From contig NZ_JAGQEE010000002.1 of assembly GCF_018304945.1 (NCBI RefSeq), positions 62,001 to 126,000 of the forward strand: a DNA stretch of 64,000 nucleotides, in the 5' to 3' direction. Position 1 is the first letter of the stretch. Each line of letters starts with the position of its first letter. The translations under genes were made by a program, and so were the position numbers. The notes beneath the pieces are model-generated. The model made no database searches, was not told the DNA's origin, and saw nothing but the letters and a program-made list of their open reading frames with translations. This document shows, piece by piece, positions 50,758 to 59,884 of the stretch. This DNA comes from Collimonas humicola (GTDB lineage Bacteria; Pseudomonadota; Gammaproteobacteria; Burkholderiales; Burkholderiaceae_D).

Positions 50758-53391
50758 TTAGGCTGCCTTGCGTTTGGCGACGACTTTTTTAGGAGCCGCC
50801 TTTTTAGCCGCCGGTTTCCTGGCTGCCGGCTTCTTCGCTACCGCCTTGACTTCAGCCGCGCCGTCTTCGCTTTCCACCGCTGCCGCTTTAGCCTTGCCTT
50901 TGGCTGGAGCCTTGGCTTTGCGCTCTTCAAACTCGAAGCTGACCTTGCCGTCCTTGCCCTTGACCAGGAAGGCCTTGAACGGACGGCGGGTGCGCTGCGA
51001 AATGAAGCCTGGCAGCAGATCGGTCTTGCCGTCGTTGAGCAGCTTGACCATTTGCTCCGGCAGGATTTCCTGCTGGAGAATGATGCGGCCGCTGCGGAAA
51101 TCGCAAGCCTTCGGCTTGGCTACGGCTTTTTCGCACACATAGGCCAGGCCCATTTCGTACACGCCGCTGGCGCATTTCGGGCATGGGCCGAGGGCGGTCT
51201 GGCCGGTGAAATCGACACCTTCGCCGTCTTCGCCTTCGCCGTCATTCTGGCCGAAATCGAATTCCAGCTTGAAGTTCTTGATCTCTTCGTCGCGGCTGAT
51301 TTTCAGGATCGCAGCAAACGGCCGGCCCATCTTGGAACGGAAACCTTGCAGCGGACCGATGGTGCGGTTAGTCAGCAATTCTTCCACTTCCGGAATCTCG
51401 AACTGGCGGCTGCCAGGCGTCTTGCTCATCGAGAATTCGCACTTGGTGCAGGCGAAACGACGATAGTTTTCCTTGACCACGCTGCCGCAGTTCGGGCACG
51501 GCGCCAGCAAGGTGGCGTAATCGCCCGGGATCGTATCGTTATCGTATTCCTTGGCGCGCTTGACGATGATCTGGGTCAGCTGCGCGATTTCACGCATGAA
51601 CTCTTCACGGCTGATGGTGCCGCGTTCGATCTGCGACAGCTTGTGCTCCCACTCGCCGGTCAGTTCCGGCTCGGTCAGCTCGTCGACGCCGAGGCCGTGC
51701 AGCAGGGTCATCAGCTGGAACGCCTTGGCGGTCGGCATCATCTCCCGGCCTTCGCGCAGCAGGTATTTCTCGTTCAGCAAACCTTCGATGATGGCGGCGC
51801 GCGTCGCCGGCGTGCCGAGGCCTTTGCCGGCCATCGCCTCGCGCAGGTCGCCATCGTCCAGTAATTTTCCTGCGCCTTCCATCGCCGACAGCAAGGTCGC
51901 TTCTGTGTAGCGCGCGGGCGGCTTGGTGACCAGGCCGTTGGCGGCGATCTTATCGGTCTTGACCTTCTCGTCCTTGGCCACCGCAACCAGCGTGCCGCTG
52001 TTTTCCGGATCCTTTTCATCCGCGGCTTCCTTGCCGTAGATCGCCAGCCAGCCCGGATTGGTCATGACCTTGCCTTCAGTCTTGAACTGATGGCCCGACA
52101 CTTCAGTGTAGCGGGTGGTGACCTGGAACTCGGCGGCCGGGAAAAATACCGCCATGAAACGGCGTGTCACCAGGTCGTACAGCTTCTGCTCCGGCTCTGA
52201 CAGGTTCTTCGGCGCTTGCGTGGTCGGGATGATCGCAAAGTGATCGCTGATCTTGGCGTTGTCGAAGATCCGCTTGTTCGGCTTGACCCAGCCCTTGTTC
52301 AGGATCTGCGCGGCGAACTGCTGATAGTTATTGTTCTCCGACACCGTCTCCAGCGTCTGCTTGACGGTGTTCAAGTAATCTTCCGGCAAATGGCGCGAAT
52401 CGGTACGGGGGTAAGTCAGCACCTTGTGCTTTTCGTACAGCGCCTGCGCCAGGCCCAGCGTGTTCTTGGCGGAAAAGCCGAAGCGCGAGTTGGCTTCGCG
52501 TTGCAGGCTGGTCAGGTCGAACAGCGCCGGCGCCATCGAGGTGGTCGGCTTCGATTCCTCGCGCACCGCGCCCAGCTTGCCGCGGCAGGCAGCCACGATG
52601 GATTCGGCGGCAGCCTTGCTCCACAGGCGCTCGGCGCGCTTTTCCGGATCGTTCTCGTCCTTCTTGTGCGCGGTATCGAGCCAGCGGCCTTCGTAGATGC
52701 CCGCGGCGCAGACGAACTCTGCGCGCACTTCCCAGAAATCGCGCGGCACGAACTTCTTGATCTTCTCTTCGCGATCGACCACGATCGACAAGGTCGGCGT
52801 TTGCACGCGGCCAACGGTGGTCAAATAGAAACCGCCTTCTTTCGAATTGAAGGCGGTCATTGCGCGCGTGCCGTTGATGCCGATCAGCCAGTCGGCTTCG
52901 CTGCGACAGCGGGCGGCGTCGGCCAGCGGCAGCATGTCCTTGTCTTCGCGCAGATGGGTGAAGCCGTCGCGTATCGCGCCCGGCGTCATCGATTGCAGCC
53001 AAAGGCGTTTGACTGGCTGCTTGGCTTTCGTATATTGCGCGATCAGGCGGAAAATCAGTTCGCCTTCCCGCCCGGCGTCGCAGGCGTTGATCAGGGAAGT
53101 GACATCCTTGCGCTTGATCAGCTTGTTGAGCACCTTGAGGCGCGACTCGGTCTTGGCGATCGGGTTCAGCGCGAAGTGCGGCGGAATCATCGGCAGATGG
53201 GTGAAAGTCCATTTGCCGCGCTTGACGTCGTATTCTTCAGGAACCGCGATTTCCAGCAGGTGGCCGACGGCCGATGACAGGACGTATTCGTCGGATTCAA
53301 AGTACTCATCGTGCTTGGTGAAGCCGCCGAGCGTCTTCGCGATATCGTTCGCGACAGAAGGTTTCTCGGCAATGATGAGGGTCTTGCTCAT
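50758..53391 (-). CDS. topB: DNA topoisomerase III
   Basis: An 877-residue type IA topoisomerase that relaxes and decatenates DNA. The Toprim domain opens the protein (SKTLIIAEKPSVANDIA, DAGREGELIFRLI). The active-site Tyr lies in VLTYPRTDSRHLPEDY (~332). Two C-terminal zinc-ribbon-like blocks are CPNC...CTKC and CPKC...C. The protein then ends in about 50 residues of Lys/Ala/Pro repeats (KKPAARKPAAKKAAPKK), a histone-H1-like tail that should add non-specific DNA binding. It is far longer than E. coli TopB (about 650 residues). It reads in the same direction as smg-dprA but has its own promoter. Confidence 0.95.
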   Translation of the reverse strand: MSKTLIIAEKPSVANDIAKTLGGFTKHDEYFESDEYVLSSAVGHLLEIAVPEEYDVKRGKWTFTHLPMIPPHFALNPIAKTESRLKVLNKLIKRKDVTSLINACDAGREGELIFRLIAQYTKAKQPVKRLWLQSMTPGAIRDGFTHLREDKDMLPLADAARCRSEADWLIGINGTRAMTAFNSKEGGFYLTTVGRVQTPTLSIVVDREEKIKKFVPRDFWEVRAEFVCAAGIYEGRWLDTAHKKDENDPEKRAERLWSKAAAESIVAACRGKLGAVREESKPTTSMAPALFDLTSLQREANSRFGFSAKNTLGLAQALYEKHKVLTYPRTDSRHLPEDYLNTVKQTLETVSENNNYQQFAAQILNKGWVKPNKRIFDNAKISDHFAIIPTTQAPKNLSEPEQKLYDLVTRRFMAVFFPAAEFQVTTRYTEVSGHQFKTEGKVMTNPGWLAIYGKEAADEKDPENSGTLVAVAKDEKVKTDKIAANGLVTKPPARYTEATLLSAMEGAGKLLDDGDLREAMAGKGLGTPATRAAIIEGLLNEKYLLREGREMMPTAKAFQLMTLLHGLGVDELTEPELTGEWEHKLSQIERGTISREEFMREIAQLTQIIVKRAKEYDNDTIPGDYATLLAPCPNCGSVVKENYRRFACTKCEFSMSKTPGSRQFEIPEVEELLTNRTIGPLQGFRSKMGRPFAAILKISRDEEIKNFKLEFDFGQNDGEGEDGEGVDFTGQTALGPCPKCASGVYEMGLAYVCEKAVAKPKACDFRSGRIILQQEILPEQMVKLLNDGKTDLLPGFISQRTRRPFKAFLVKGKDGKVSFEFEERKAKAPAKGKAKAAAVESEDGAAEVKAVAKKPAARKPAAKKAAPKKVVAKRKAA

Positions 53392-53509
53392 AGTGTTGTC
53401 TCGAAAGTAGCGCGCTGTATTTCAGCGCATTTTTTGCTCATGCACGCCATGGCTTGCTTTTTAGCCATCGCGGCAATTCGGAATTTGGTTGCCAGAGAGA
53501 AATTCTCTC

Positions 53510-53537
53510 ATAATACACCAGACGATTTCGCTGCCAA
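53510..53537 (-). promoter_or_regulatory. Sigma70 promoter of topB
   Basis: TTGGCA and TATTAT (each 5/6 to consensus) are 16 bases apart on the minus strand. The expected start falls at about 53503, within a 15-base palindrome (GAGAGAA-A-TTCTCTC, 53495-53509) that could be an operator. The leader to the topB ATG is about 110 bases and includes a small GCGCTG/CAGCGC hairpin (53412-53428). Confidence 0.6.
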
Positions 53538-53660
53538 CTCCACGGCTAACATCAAATTAGCACTGTGGCGGGCAAATATTGCGGCCAATGATAAGCGGGT
53601 TGCTGGAAAAGCCGCAAGTGCGCAAATCTGCCAGCATGGGGCAGATGGCGCTGAGCGCGG

Positions 53661-54140
53661 CTAATGCAAGAGGCGCGGTTCGGGATCGTCGTCTTCGTCG
53701 AGAAACAGCTCGTCGAACATCAAGCCGTCCGGCTCCTTGCCCTGACTCCATAGCACCATCAGCACGATCACCTTGAGTTTGTCGAGCGGGACCGGGGTCT
53801 CGCTGACGGTCAGTGCGCGCTCGATCACAATCTCGCGCTGCACCGGATTGAGCATCTTGGCCGATTCCAGGAACTGGATAAAGCCGATCGCGGCTATGCC
53901 CAGCACGTCGATTTCCTGCTGAGCGTAGATGCGGATGCCAAAGGAAAAAGAGGTTTGCTGCGGATACTTATCGGCGAACTCGTGGTTGGCTTCCGCCAGA
54001 TCCGTCAGCCAGCCGAGGGCTTTGGCGATTTCGTCTTCTTCAAAGCCGATCGCCGACAGCTTCTTGACCAAGGCCTCCGGTTCAGGGCAGGCATCGGGCC
54101 GATAATAAGTTTCATACAGATAAACAAGGACTTCAAACAT
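53661..54140 (-). CDS. smg: Smg family protein (DUF494)
   Basis: A 159-residue acidic protein of the Smg/DUF494 family ([51 protein letters not shown]). It is found next to dprA in most beta- and gammaproteobacteria, as here. Its function is unknown. Its stretch of Asp/Glu near the C-terminus ([18 protein letters not shown]) is typical. It starts 172 bases after dprA on the same strand. That gap contains two palindromes. Confidence 0.92.
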   Translation of the reverse strand: MFEVLVYLYETYYRPDACPEPEALVKKLSAIGFEEDEIAKALGWLTDLAEANHEFADKYPQQTSFSFGIRIYAQQEIDVLGIAAIGFIQFLESAKMLNPVQREIVIERALTVSETPVPLDKLKVIVLMVLWSQGKEPDGLMFDELFLDEDDDPEPRLLH

Positions 54141-54203
54141 GGTTCTACTGTATCGCTAAGGTAAGGGTGTGACAAGTAAAGTGCAACGTAACAGCGAAAT
54201 GCT

Positions 54204-54244
54204 CTACAACAATGTTGTAGCTTCGAGCGTCAATATACGTATAT
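54204..54244. promoter_or_regulatory. Two palindromes in the smg upstream region
   Basis: CTACAACAATGTTGTAG (54204-54220, perfect 8-bp arms) and ATATACGTATAT (54233-54244) lie together in the dprA-smg gap. A TTGACG lies between them on the minus strand and could be a -35 for smg. No good -10 at 17 bases was found. Confidence 0.4.
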
Positions 54245-54312
54245 CAGTATCGCAGGATTTGCGCAAAGCTGCCCGAAACCGCAAATTAGTCTTTCAATAT
54301 GGTGCCGCAACG

Positions 54313-55425
54313 TCAGTCGAGGCGGCGATAAAGGCCGCCGGGCAGAACTTCGATCAGGCCGGCCAGTTCCAGCTCAAGCAAGCGGCCGTTCAAGCTAGCC
54401 GCATCGCTATCGCAGCGCGCCGCCAGCACATCGAAACTGACGGGATCGTAGCCGAGTTGCCGCAGCAGCTTGTCATCGCTTGCCTCGACAGGATCTTCGC
54501 CGGCCGCCAGCGCCTCGCCGGCGGCAACACTGGCCGGCGCCTTCGCCGGGCTGTGAAAGCTGTGCAACTCTTCCAGGATGTCCTGCGCCGATTCCACCAG
54601 CTTGGCACCCTGCTTGATCAACTGATGGCAACCTTTCGACAGCGGCGAATGGATGGAGCCGGGAATGGCAAACACATCCCTCCCCTGCTCGCCGGCCATC
54701 CGTGCAGTGATCAGCGAACCCGATTGGGCCGCCGCCTCCACCACCAGCACGCCGCGCGCCAGCCCCGAGACGATGCGGTTGCGGCGCGGGAAATTTGCCG
54801 CGATGCCAGGCATGCCTAGGGCGTACTCGCTGACAATGCAGCCGGCTTCGGCGATCTGATGCGCCAGCCCGCGATTGCGCGCCGGATAAACGATATCGGC
54901 GCCGGTACCGATCACGGCAATGGTGCTGCCCGCCTCCGCATTGCCCGCGGCGCCACGCAATGCGCCCTGGTGGGCAGCGGCGTCCACGCCCAGAGCCAGG
55001 CCGGAGATGACAGTCAGGCCGCGCTGGCTGAGGATTTCGGCAAAGCGGTCAGCGTTGGCGATGCCCTGCACCGTCGCATTGCGGCTGCCGACCACCGCAA
55101 GCGCCGGCCGCGCCAGCAACTCGGCGCGCCCCTTCACATACAGCATCAGGGGCGGATCGGCAATATCCAGCAAGGCTTGCGGATAGCCAGCATCCGCCAG
55201 GGTAAACAACTGATTGGCGGGTTGCCGCAGCCACTCCAGGGTGCGCTCGATCAGGCCCAGGGTGGCGTCCGACGGCGCCGCCAGCAAGGCATGGGCGACG
55301 CGCTCGGGCACGATCTGGCGCAGGGCAGAGAAAGACGTGGAAAAAATGTTGGCCGGCAGGCCGAAGGCCGCCAGCAGGCGGCGCGCAGTTTCGGCGCCGA
55401 CTCCGGCAGTCTGTTCGAGGCGCAA
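54313..55425 (-). CDS. dprA: DNA-processing protein DprA (start uncertain)
   Basis: A protein of at least 370 residues. The Rossmann-like core has ALAVVGSRNATVQG, ISGLALGVDAAAHQGAL, IAVIGTGADIVYPARN and FPRRNRIVSGLARGVLVVEAA with SGSLITAR. A C-terminal winged helix (DPVSFDVLAARCDSDAASLNGRL) follows. DprA loads RecA on incoming ssDNA during transformation. The only usual start is TTG 55425, yet coding homology continues upstream (DAEELAAWLRLEQTAGVG). No ATG, GTG or TTG is in frame there. CTG 55473 is one possibility and a frameshift near the start is another. Confidence 0.9.
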   Translation of the reverse strand: MRLEQTAGVGAETARRLLAAFGLPANIFSTSFSALRQIVPERVAHALLAAPSDATLGLIERTLEWLRQPANQLFTLADAGYPQALLDIADPPLMLYVKGRAELLARPALAVVGSRNATVQGIANADRFAEILSQRGLTVISGLALGVDAAAHQGALRGAAGNAEAGSTIAVIGTGADIVYPARNRGLAHQIAEAGCIVSEYALGMPGIAANFPRRNRIVSGLARGVLVVEAAAQSGSLITARMAGEQGRDVFAIPGSIHSPLSKGCHQLIKQGAKLVESAQDILEELHSFHSPAKAPASVAAGEALAAGEDPVEASDDKLLRQLGYDPVSFDVLAARCDSDAASLNGRLLELELAGLIEVLPGGLYRRLD

Positions 55426-55529
55426 CCAGGCTGCCAGCTCCTCGGCATCGGTTGCGCCCTGATGGCGGCTCAGATCGGCGCCGCCATCATCGTCATGAAG
55501 ATTATCGTTATTAACAGCAAGGACCTTCT

Positions 55530-56603
55530 TTATTGTGGCGATCTGGCGGTATCGCCGATATCGACCGTGTTCTGGACTTCCATGATCAAGCCATACGAAA
55601 TATGGTTGAACACGCGGAAAATGAACAGTGTGCCGTATTGTTCGTCCGGCAGCTTGACCAGCTTGTTGTGATCGGCAGGATCCTTGATGGTCCGGCCCAG
55701 GCGCGACAGCTGCAGCACCGTGCCGACATCGATATTGTCAGCCTTGCCCTGGTTGATGGTGGCGATCTGGTTCTGCGCTGCCGTGGCTACGCCGCCGTAG
55801 ATGGAAACGATGCGGGCGTCGACATTGCCGGCCGGCGCATGCGGCACATAGTTCAGGATCGGTTCGACCGGACGCGGGATGATGCGGTCGCCGACCTGCA
55901 TTTCTTCCTTGGTGTCGACCACGCTGAAGGTAGCCGCCTCCTCTGGCGTACTGCCGCGGCGTTCCAGTTTCAGGGTGCCCAGGTATAGCGCTTCATTGGC
56001 GATGACCTTGCCGGTGACCGGATCCTTGAGCGGATTGCCCGGCCGGAAAACCTGGAATGCAGCCGCGTCGGCCAGGTCGCCGCGCACATAGGCTTTATCG
56101 CCCTTGCCCAGGTTCAGATGGCCTTCCTGCACCGCCACGATATGCGGCGCGCTTCTCAGGTCGTCGCCTTCGATGATCAGCGGCTGCGACAGGAAAGGTC
56201 CGATTGCATCGGTGGAAATGGTGGTGATCGCATCGCGCCCGATGCCTTGCACCCGCGTCTGCGGAGACAGCTTGACCACGCCAGTGTCGCCGCTGGCGCT
56301 ATTTCCCAGGCGCAGGCGGCCGTTGACGCGGTCGAAATACACGATCTGGCCTGGATAGATCCAGTGCGGATTGCGGATCTGATCCTGGTTCAGGCCCCAC
56401 ACCTGCGGCCAGCACCATGGATGTTGTAAAAATTGACCGGAAATACCCCACAGCGTGTCGCCACGCACCACCACGTGCTGGTCCGGGGCGTTCGGCAAGA
56501 ACTCGCAGCGCATGGTCTTGACGGCCTGGGCGTGGGCCATGCTGGAAATGCCAAATCCGGTGCATAAAGCAAGAAGGAGTGCAGCTGTGCTAAACTTTTT
56601 CAT
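55530..56603 (-). CDS. LysM peptidoglycan-binding domain protein
   Basis: A 357-residue exported protein. A signal peptide (MKKFSTAALLLALCTGFGI, cleavage near AHA-Q) leads to a LysM domain (VVVRGDTLWGISGQFLQHPW, WIYPGQIVYFD at ~45-100). A long C-terminal part is shared with LysM proteins of betaproteobacteria located beside dprA. It probably binds the cell wall in the periplasm. GGAAAC precedes the ATG at 56603. It is divergent from def and lies directly upstream of dprA, with which it may be co-transcribed. Confidence 0.9.
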   Translation of the reverse strand: MKKFSTAALLLALCTGFGISSMAHAQAVKTMRCEFLPNAPDQHVVVRGDTLWGISGQFLQHPWCWPQVWGLNQDQIRNPHWIYPGQIVYFDRVNGRLRLGNSASGDTGVVKLSPQTRVQGIGRDAITTISTDAIGPFLSQPLIIEGDDLRSAPHIVAVQEGHLNLGKGDKAYVRGDLADAAAFQVFRPGNPLKDPVTGKVIANEALYLGTLKLERRGSTPEEAATFSVVDTKEEMQVGDRIIPRPVEPILNYVPHAPAGNVDARIVSIYGGVATAAQNQIATINQGKADNIDVGTVLQLSRLGRTIKDPADHNKLVKLPDEQYGTLFIFRVFNHISYGLIMEVQNTVDIGDTARSPQ

Positions 56604-56809
56604 ATTGTTTCCGGTGAATACTGCGTTAAATTGGCGCCTGTACCCTGGGAGCCTTTCAGGCTCCTGACTGGTTCGTCGCCACGGCATTTGATCTTGGTAA
56701 AGCAAAATAAAGCAAAAAACTTGCCATAGTGAATCAAATTTTGCCCATAATCGATTGAACTAGCAAGAGAAAACCCTTTCTGAACCGCCTAATTGTTACG
56801 CATTCAAGC

Positions 56810-57340
56810 ATGTCCTTATTAAATATCCTGCGTTATCCCGACGCCCGCCTGCATAAAATTGCCAAGCCAGTGACAGTTTTTGACAGTCGGTTAAAAAAAT
56901 TGATCGCCGACATGGCCGAAACCATGTACGAAGCGCCCGGCGTCGGCCTGGCCGCGTCGCAAGTCGACGTCCACGAGCAGCTGGTGGTGATCGATACGTC
57001 CGATACCGGCACCGACCTGCGGGTATTCATCAATCCGCAGATCCTCTGGGCCAGCGAAGAAAAACAGATTTACGACGAAGGCTGCCTGTCGGTACCGGGC
57101 GTCTACGATGGCGTCGAACGTCCTGCGCGCGTGAAAGTACGCGCCCTGGACGCGGACGGCCAACCGTTTGAAGTCGACGCCGACGGCTTGCTGGCGGTCT
57201 GCATCCAGCACGAGATGGATCACCTGCAAGGCAAGGTGTTCGTTGAATATCTGTCGCCGCTGAAGCGCAATCGCATCAAGGCCAAGATGCTCAAGGAAGA
57301 GCGCGAGCAGAAACGCGACAAGCAATACGGTACTAGATAA
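56810..57340 (+). CDS. def: Peptide deformylase
   Basis: A 176-residue metalloenzyme that removes the formyl group from nascent proteins. All three catalytic motifs are intact: GVGLAASQ (~44), EGCLSVPG (~88, metal Cys) and QHEMDHLQG (~133, two metal His and the Glu). The C-terminus is charged. It is paired with fmt, which makes the formylated initiator tRNA. The two are separated by 102 bases containing a long hairpin. Confidence 0.97.
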   Translation: MSLLNILRYPDARLHKIAKPVTVFDSRLKKLIADMAETMYEAPGVGLAASQVDVHEQLVVIDTSDTGTDLRVFINPQILWASEEKQIYDEGCLSVPGVYDGVERPARVKVRALDADGQPFEVDADGLLAVCIQHEMDHLQGKVFVEYLSPLKRNRIKAKMLKEEREQKRDKQYGTR

Positions 57341-57357
57341 GCATCTTTTCCATGTTG

Positions 57358-57408
57358 CGGGACAAACTACAAGAAGCGCCCTGTGGACGGCTCTTGCAGT
57401 TTGTCCCG
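57358..57408 (+). other. Long imperfect hairpin between def and fmt
   Basis: CGGGACAAACTACAAGA and TCTTGCAGTTTGTCCCG form a 17-bp stem with a single A-C mismatch around a 17-base loop that can pair further. No T run follows. It lies 18 bases after the def stop and 35 bases before the fmt start. Confidence 0.65.
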
Positions 57409-57442
57409 TAGTCATTTTCGCCACCCTCTTGCGATATCCCTC

Positions 57443-58396
57443 ATGAAAATCATCTTCGCCGGTACTCCCGAATTCGCCGCGGTGGCGCTCAAGGCCTTGC
57501 ACGACGCCGGCCATCAGATCGTCCTGGCGCTGACCCAGCCGGACCGCCCGGCCGGCCGCGGCATGCAGCTGCATGCGTCGCCGGTCAAGCAGTTTGCGCT
57601 CGATCACCAGATCCCGATAGCGCAGCCGGTATCGTTGCGGCTGGATGGCAAGTATCCCGAGATCGCCAGCGAGGCGCATCAACTGTTGCGGGCAACCCCG
57701 CACGACGTCATGGTGGTCGCCGCCTACGGCCTGATCCTGCCGCTCAGCATCCTCGAAATTCCGCCACGCGGCTGCCTCAACATCCACGGCTCGCTGCTGC
57801 CGCGCTGGCGCGGTGCAGCGCCCATCCACCGTGCAATCGAAGCCGGCGACAGCGATACCGGCATCACCATCATGCAAATGGACGAGGGCCTGGATACCGG
57901 CGCCATGCTGCTGATCGAGAAACTGGCGATCAGCGCCGCCGACACCACCGGCAGCCTGCATGACAAGATGGCAAAGCTGGGCGGCGAAATGATCGTAGAA
58001 GCGCTGGGCCGCCTCGAACAGAATGCACTGCCGGCAACCCCGCAGCCAGAGGAAGACGTGACCTACGCCGCCAAAATCAGCAAGGAAGAAGCGGCGCTGG
58101 ACTTCACGCTGCCTGCAGAGCTGCTGGAACGCAAGATACGGGCATTCAATCCCTTCCCCGCCGCTTCCGCTTCATTCGCCGGCGTTACCTTGAAAGTGTG
58201 GCACGCACAGGTAATTGACTCTGACAGCAAGGCTGCCCCCGGCACCATCATCAGCGCCGACCCGCAGGATGGCGTGGTGGTGGCTTGCGGCAGCGGCGCT
58301 TTGCGGATTACCGAACTGCAGAAGCCGGGCGGTAAGCGATTGCCAGTGGCTGAATTCTTGAGAGCTTTTCCGATGCAGAATAGGCGATTTGACTAA
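57443..58396 (+). CDS. fmt: Methionyl-tRNA formyltransferase
   Basis: A 317-residue enzyme that formylates Met-tRNA for initiation. The start [16 protein letters not shown] is canonical. The longer open frame upstream runs through the hairpin and is not coding. The formyltransferase core has the [21 protein letters not shown] block with the catalytic Asn/His/Asp set. The C-terminal domain ([13 protein letters not shown]) is complete. It is convergent with the type I secretion operon, 57 bases away. Confidence 0.97.
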   Translation: MKIIFAGTPEFAAVALKALHDAGHQIVLALTQPDRPAGRGMQLHASPVKQFALDHQIPIAQPVSLRLDGKYPEIASEAHQLLRATPHDVMVVAAYGLILPLSILEIPPRGCLNIHGSLLPRWRGAAPIHRAIEAGDSDTGITIMQMDEGLDTGAMLLIEKLAISAADTTGSLHDKMAKLGGEMIVEALGRLEQNALPATPQPEEDVTYAAKISKEEAALDFTLPAELLERKIRAFNPFPAASASFAGVTLKVWHAQVIDSDSKAAPGTIISADPQDGVVVACGSGALRITELQKPGGKRLPVAEFLRAFPMQNRRFD

Positions 58397-58453
58397 GCCG
58401 GATACAGCCCGATGTTTACGGGTTGTCACGTAATCTATCCACGCTGAGAAGGG

Positions 58454-59881
58454 TTACCGTTCTCGCAAGCTCTCATGACCGTACTGTATGAGCGGGCTCA
58501 AGAAATATTCAATTACTCGTCGTTTACCGGTCTTGATCTCGACCGATACCGCCATGCCCGGGCTTAGATTGACATCGGCGCCATCGACGTTAATTTTGGC
58601 GCGCTCCATCTTGACCCGCGTCGAATAAATTAATCCGCGCTTCTCATCATTGATTGCATCGTGAGAGACAGATGCAACCTTGGCATGAATTGTGCCGTAT
58701 TTAGTGTATTGGAAAGTCTCGATTTTGATCTCCGCATCCTGATTGACCTTGACGAAGCCGATGTCCTTATTCTCCAGGAAAGCCTCTACTTCCAACGGAT
58801 TATCGCCTGGTACGATGACCATCACCGGCTGCGCCGGAGTCACCACGCCACCAACCGTATGCATCGCCAATTGTTGCACCGTGCCATCCACTGGCGATAT
58901 TAACTGCATCAATTTTCCACGCGAATCTGCCTTCAGCAATTCCTGCTCCAGCACCGCAGCCTGTTGCTGACCGTCAGTAATGCTGTCCAAGCTAACTCGA
59001 CGCGTTTCTGCTGTAATCTCTGCTCGTTGTCCACGTGCTACGCGCGATGAAGCTTCTATTTCTTTCAGTCGACTACGCAGATTGGCCAAATCGCCTTCTT
59101 GTTCAATCCGCACCTGTTCACGTTCAAGATAGCCATGCTCTGAAATAAATTTATCTTTCAACATGCTCTTGAAATCTTCGGCGCGGCGGCGTGCAATCGG
59201 CATTGTCTGCGCAAGTTTATTCACCAATTCCTGTGTAGAACGCCACTCAGCATCGCGTTGAGAAATTTCCGCCTCAACACGATTGAGCTTGGCGACATAT
59301 TCGTCGTATTGTCCTAAAAGCAGGCGTTGTGCCTCCTGAAATTTTGCATCGTCAACATCGGCGGGACGCTGCAACCTCGGGGGCATTCCGCTATCGATTA
59401 CCACGAGCATTGCCTGGCCTCTCGCCACTAGCAGCCGTGCCACTGCAAGGTCGCTCACGACACGATCCTTATCGGCTGTCGCCACGGTCGCATCGAGTTC
59501 GATCAATACATCTCCTGCCTTGACGAATTGACCATCGCTCACATGAATAGCCTTAATGGCTGCCGTCTCGAATGGTTGAATAGTTTTAGTGCGGTCATTT
59601 GGCACCACCTTTCCTTGCGCGGTAGCCACAACGTCAATTTGACCAAAAAATGCCCATAGCAACGCAATGGCTGTAAAACCAATCAACATCCACATGGCCA
59701 TACGCGGGGCAGGTGACACTGGCGTTTCTTGCAGCGATAAAGCCGCTGGTAAAAATTGCACCTCATGTGGTAGCCGCTGTACGCTCCCCGTGCTGGCACG
59801 ATGTTGCCATGCGTGCTGGAAGGCTGCGCCGTACCGTTTTAAAAGATCACCGAAAGCTTGCAACTGTGGACTCATCTTCAC
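58454..59881 (-). CDS. Type I secretion membrane fusion protein, HlyD family
   Basis: A 475-residue periplasmic adaptor. A ~60-residue cytoplasmic N-terminus precedes one membrane helix (MWMLIGFTAIALLWAFFG). A lipoyl half-motif (VVATAQGKVVPNDRTKTIQP), a long alpha-helical hairpin (~150-300, coiled coil) and the HlyD C-terminal beta domain (DGTVQQLAMHTVGGVVTPAQP, AEIKIETFQYTKYGTI) follow. It links the exporter to an outer-membrane TolC, which is not in the window. It starts three bases after the exporter stop. Base composition is clearly more AT-rich than in the neighbouring housekeeping genes. Confidence 0.95.
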   Translation of the reverse strand: MKMSPQLQAFGDLLKRYGAAFQHAWQHRASTGSVQRLPHEVQFLPAALSLQETPVSPAPRMAMWMLIGFTAIALLWAFFGQIDVVATAQGKVVPNDRTKTIQPFETAAIKAIHVSDGQFVKAGDVLIELDATVATADKDRVVSDLAVARLLVARGQAMLVVIDSGMPPRLQRPADVDDAKFQEAQRLLLGQYDEYVAKLNRVEAEISQRDAEWRSTQELVNKLAQTMPIARRRAEDFKSMLKDKFISEHGYLEREQVRIEQEGDLANLRSRLKEIEASSRVARGQRAEITAETRRVSLDSITDGQQQAAVLEQELLKADSRGKLMQLISPVDGTVQQLAMHTVGGVVTPAQPVMVIVPGDNPLEVEAFLENKDIGFVKVNQDAEIKIETFQYTKYGTIHAKVASVSHDAINDEKRGLIYSTRVKMERAKINVDGADVNLSPGMAVSVEIKTGKRRVIEYFLSPLIQYGHESLRER

Positions 59882-59884
59882 TCT

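Noticed and set aside
53412-53436. GCGCTG/CAGCGC hairpin with T run as a terminator
   Set aside because: The T run is on the plus strand, where no gene precedes it. On the minus strand it lies in the topB leader.
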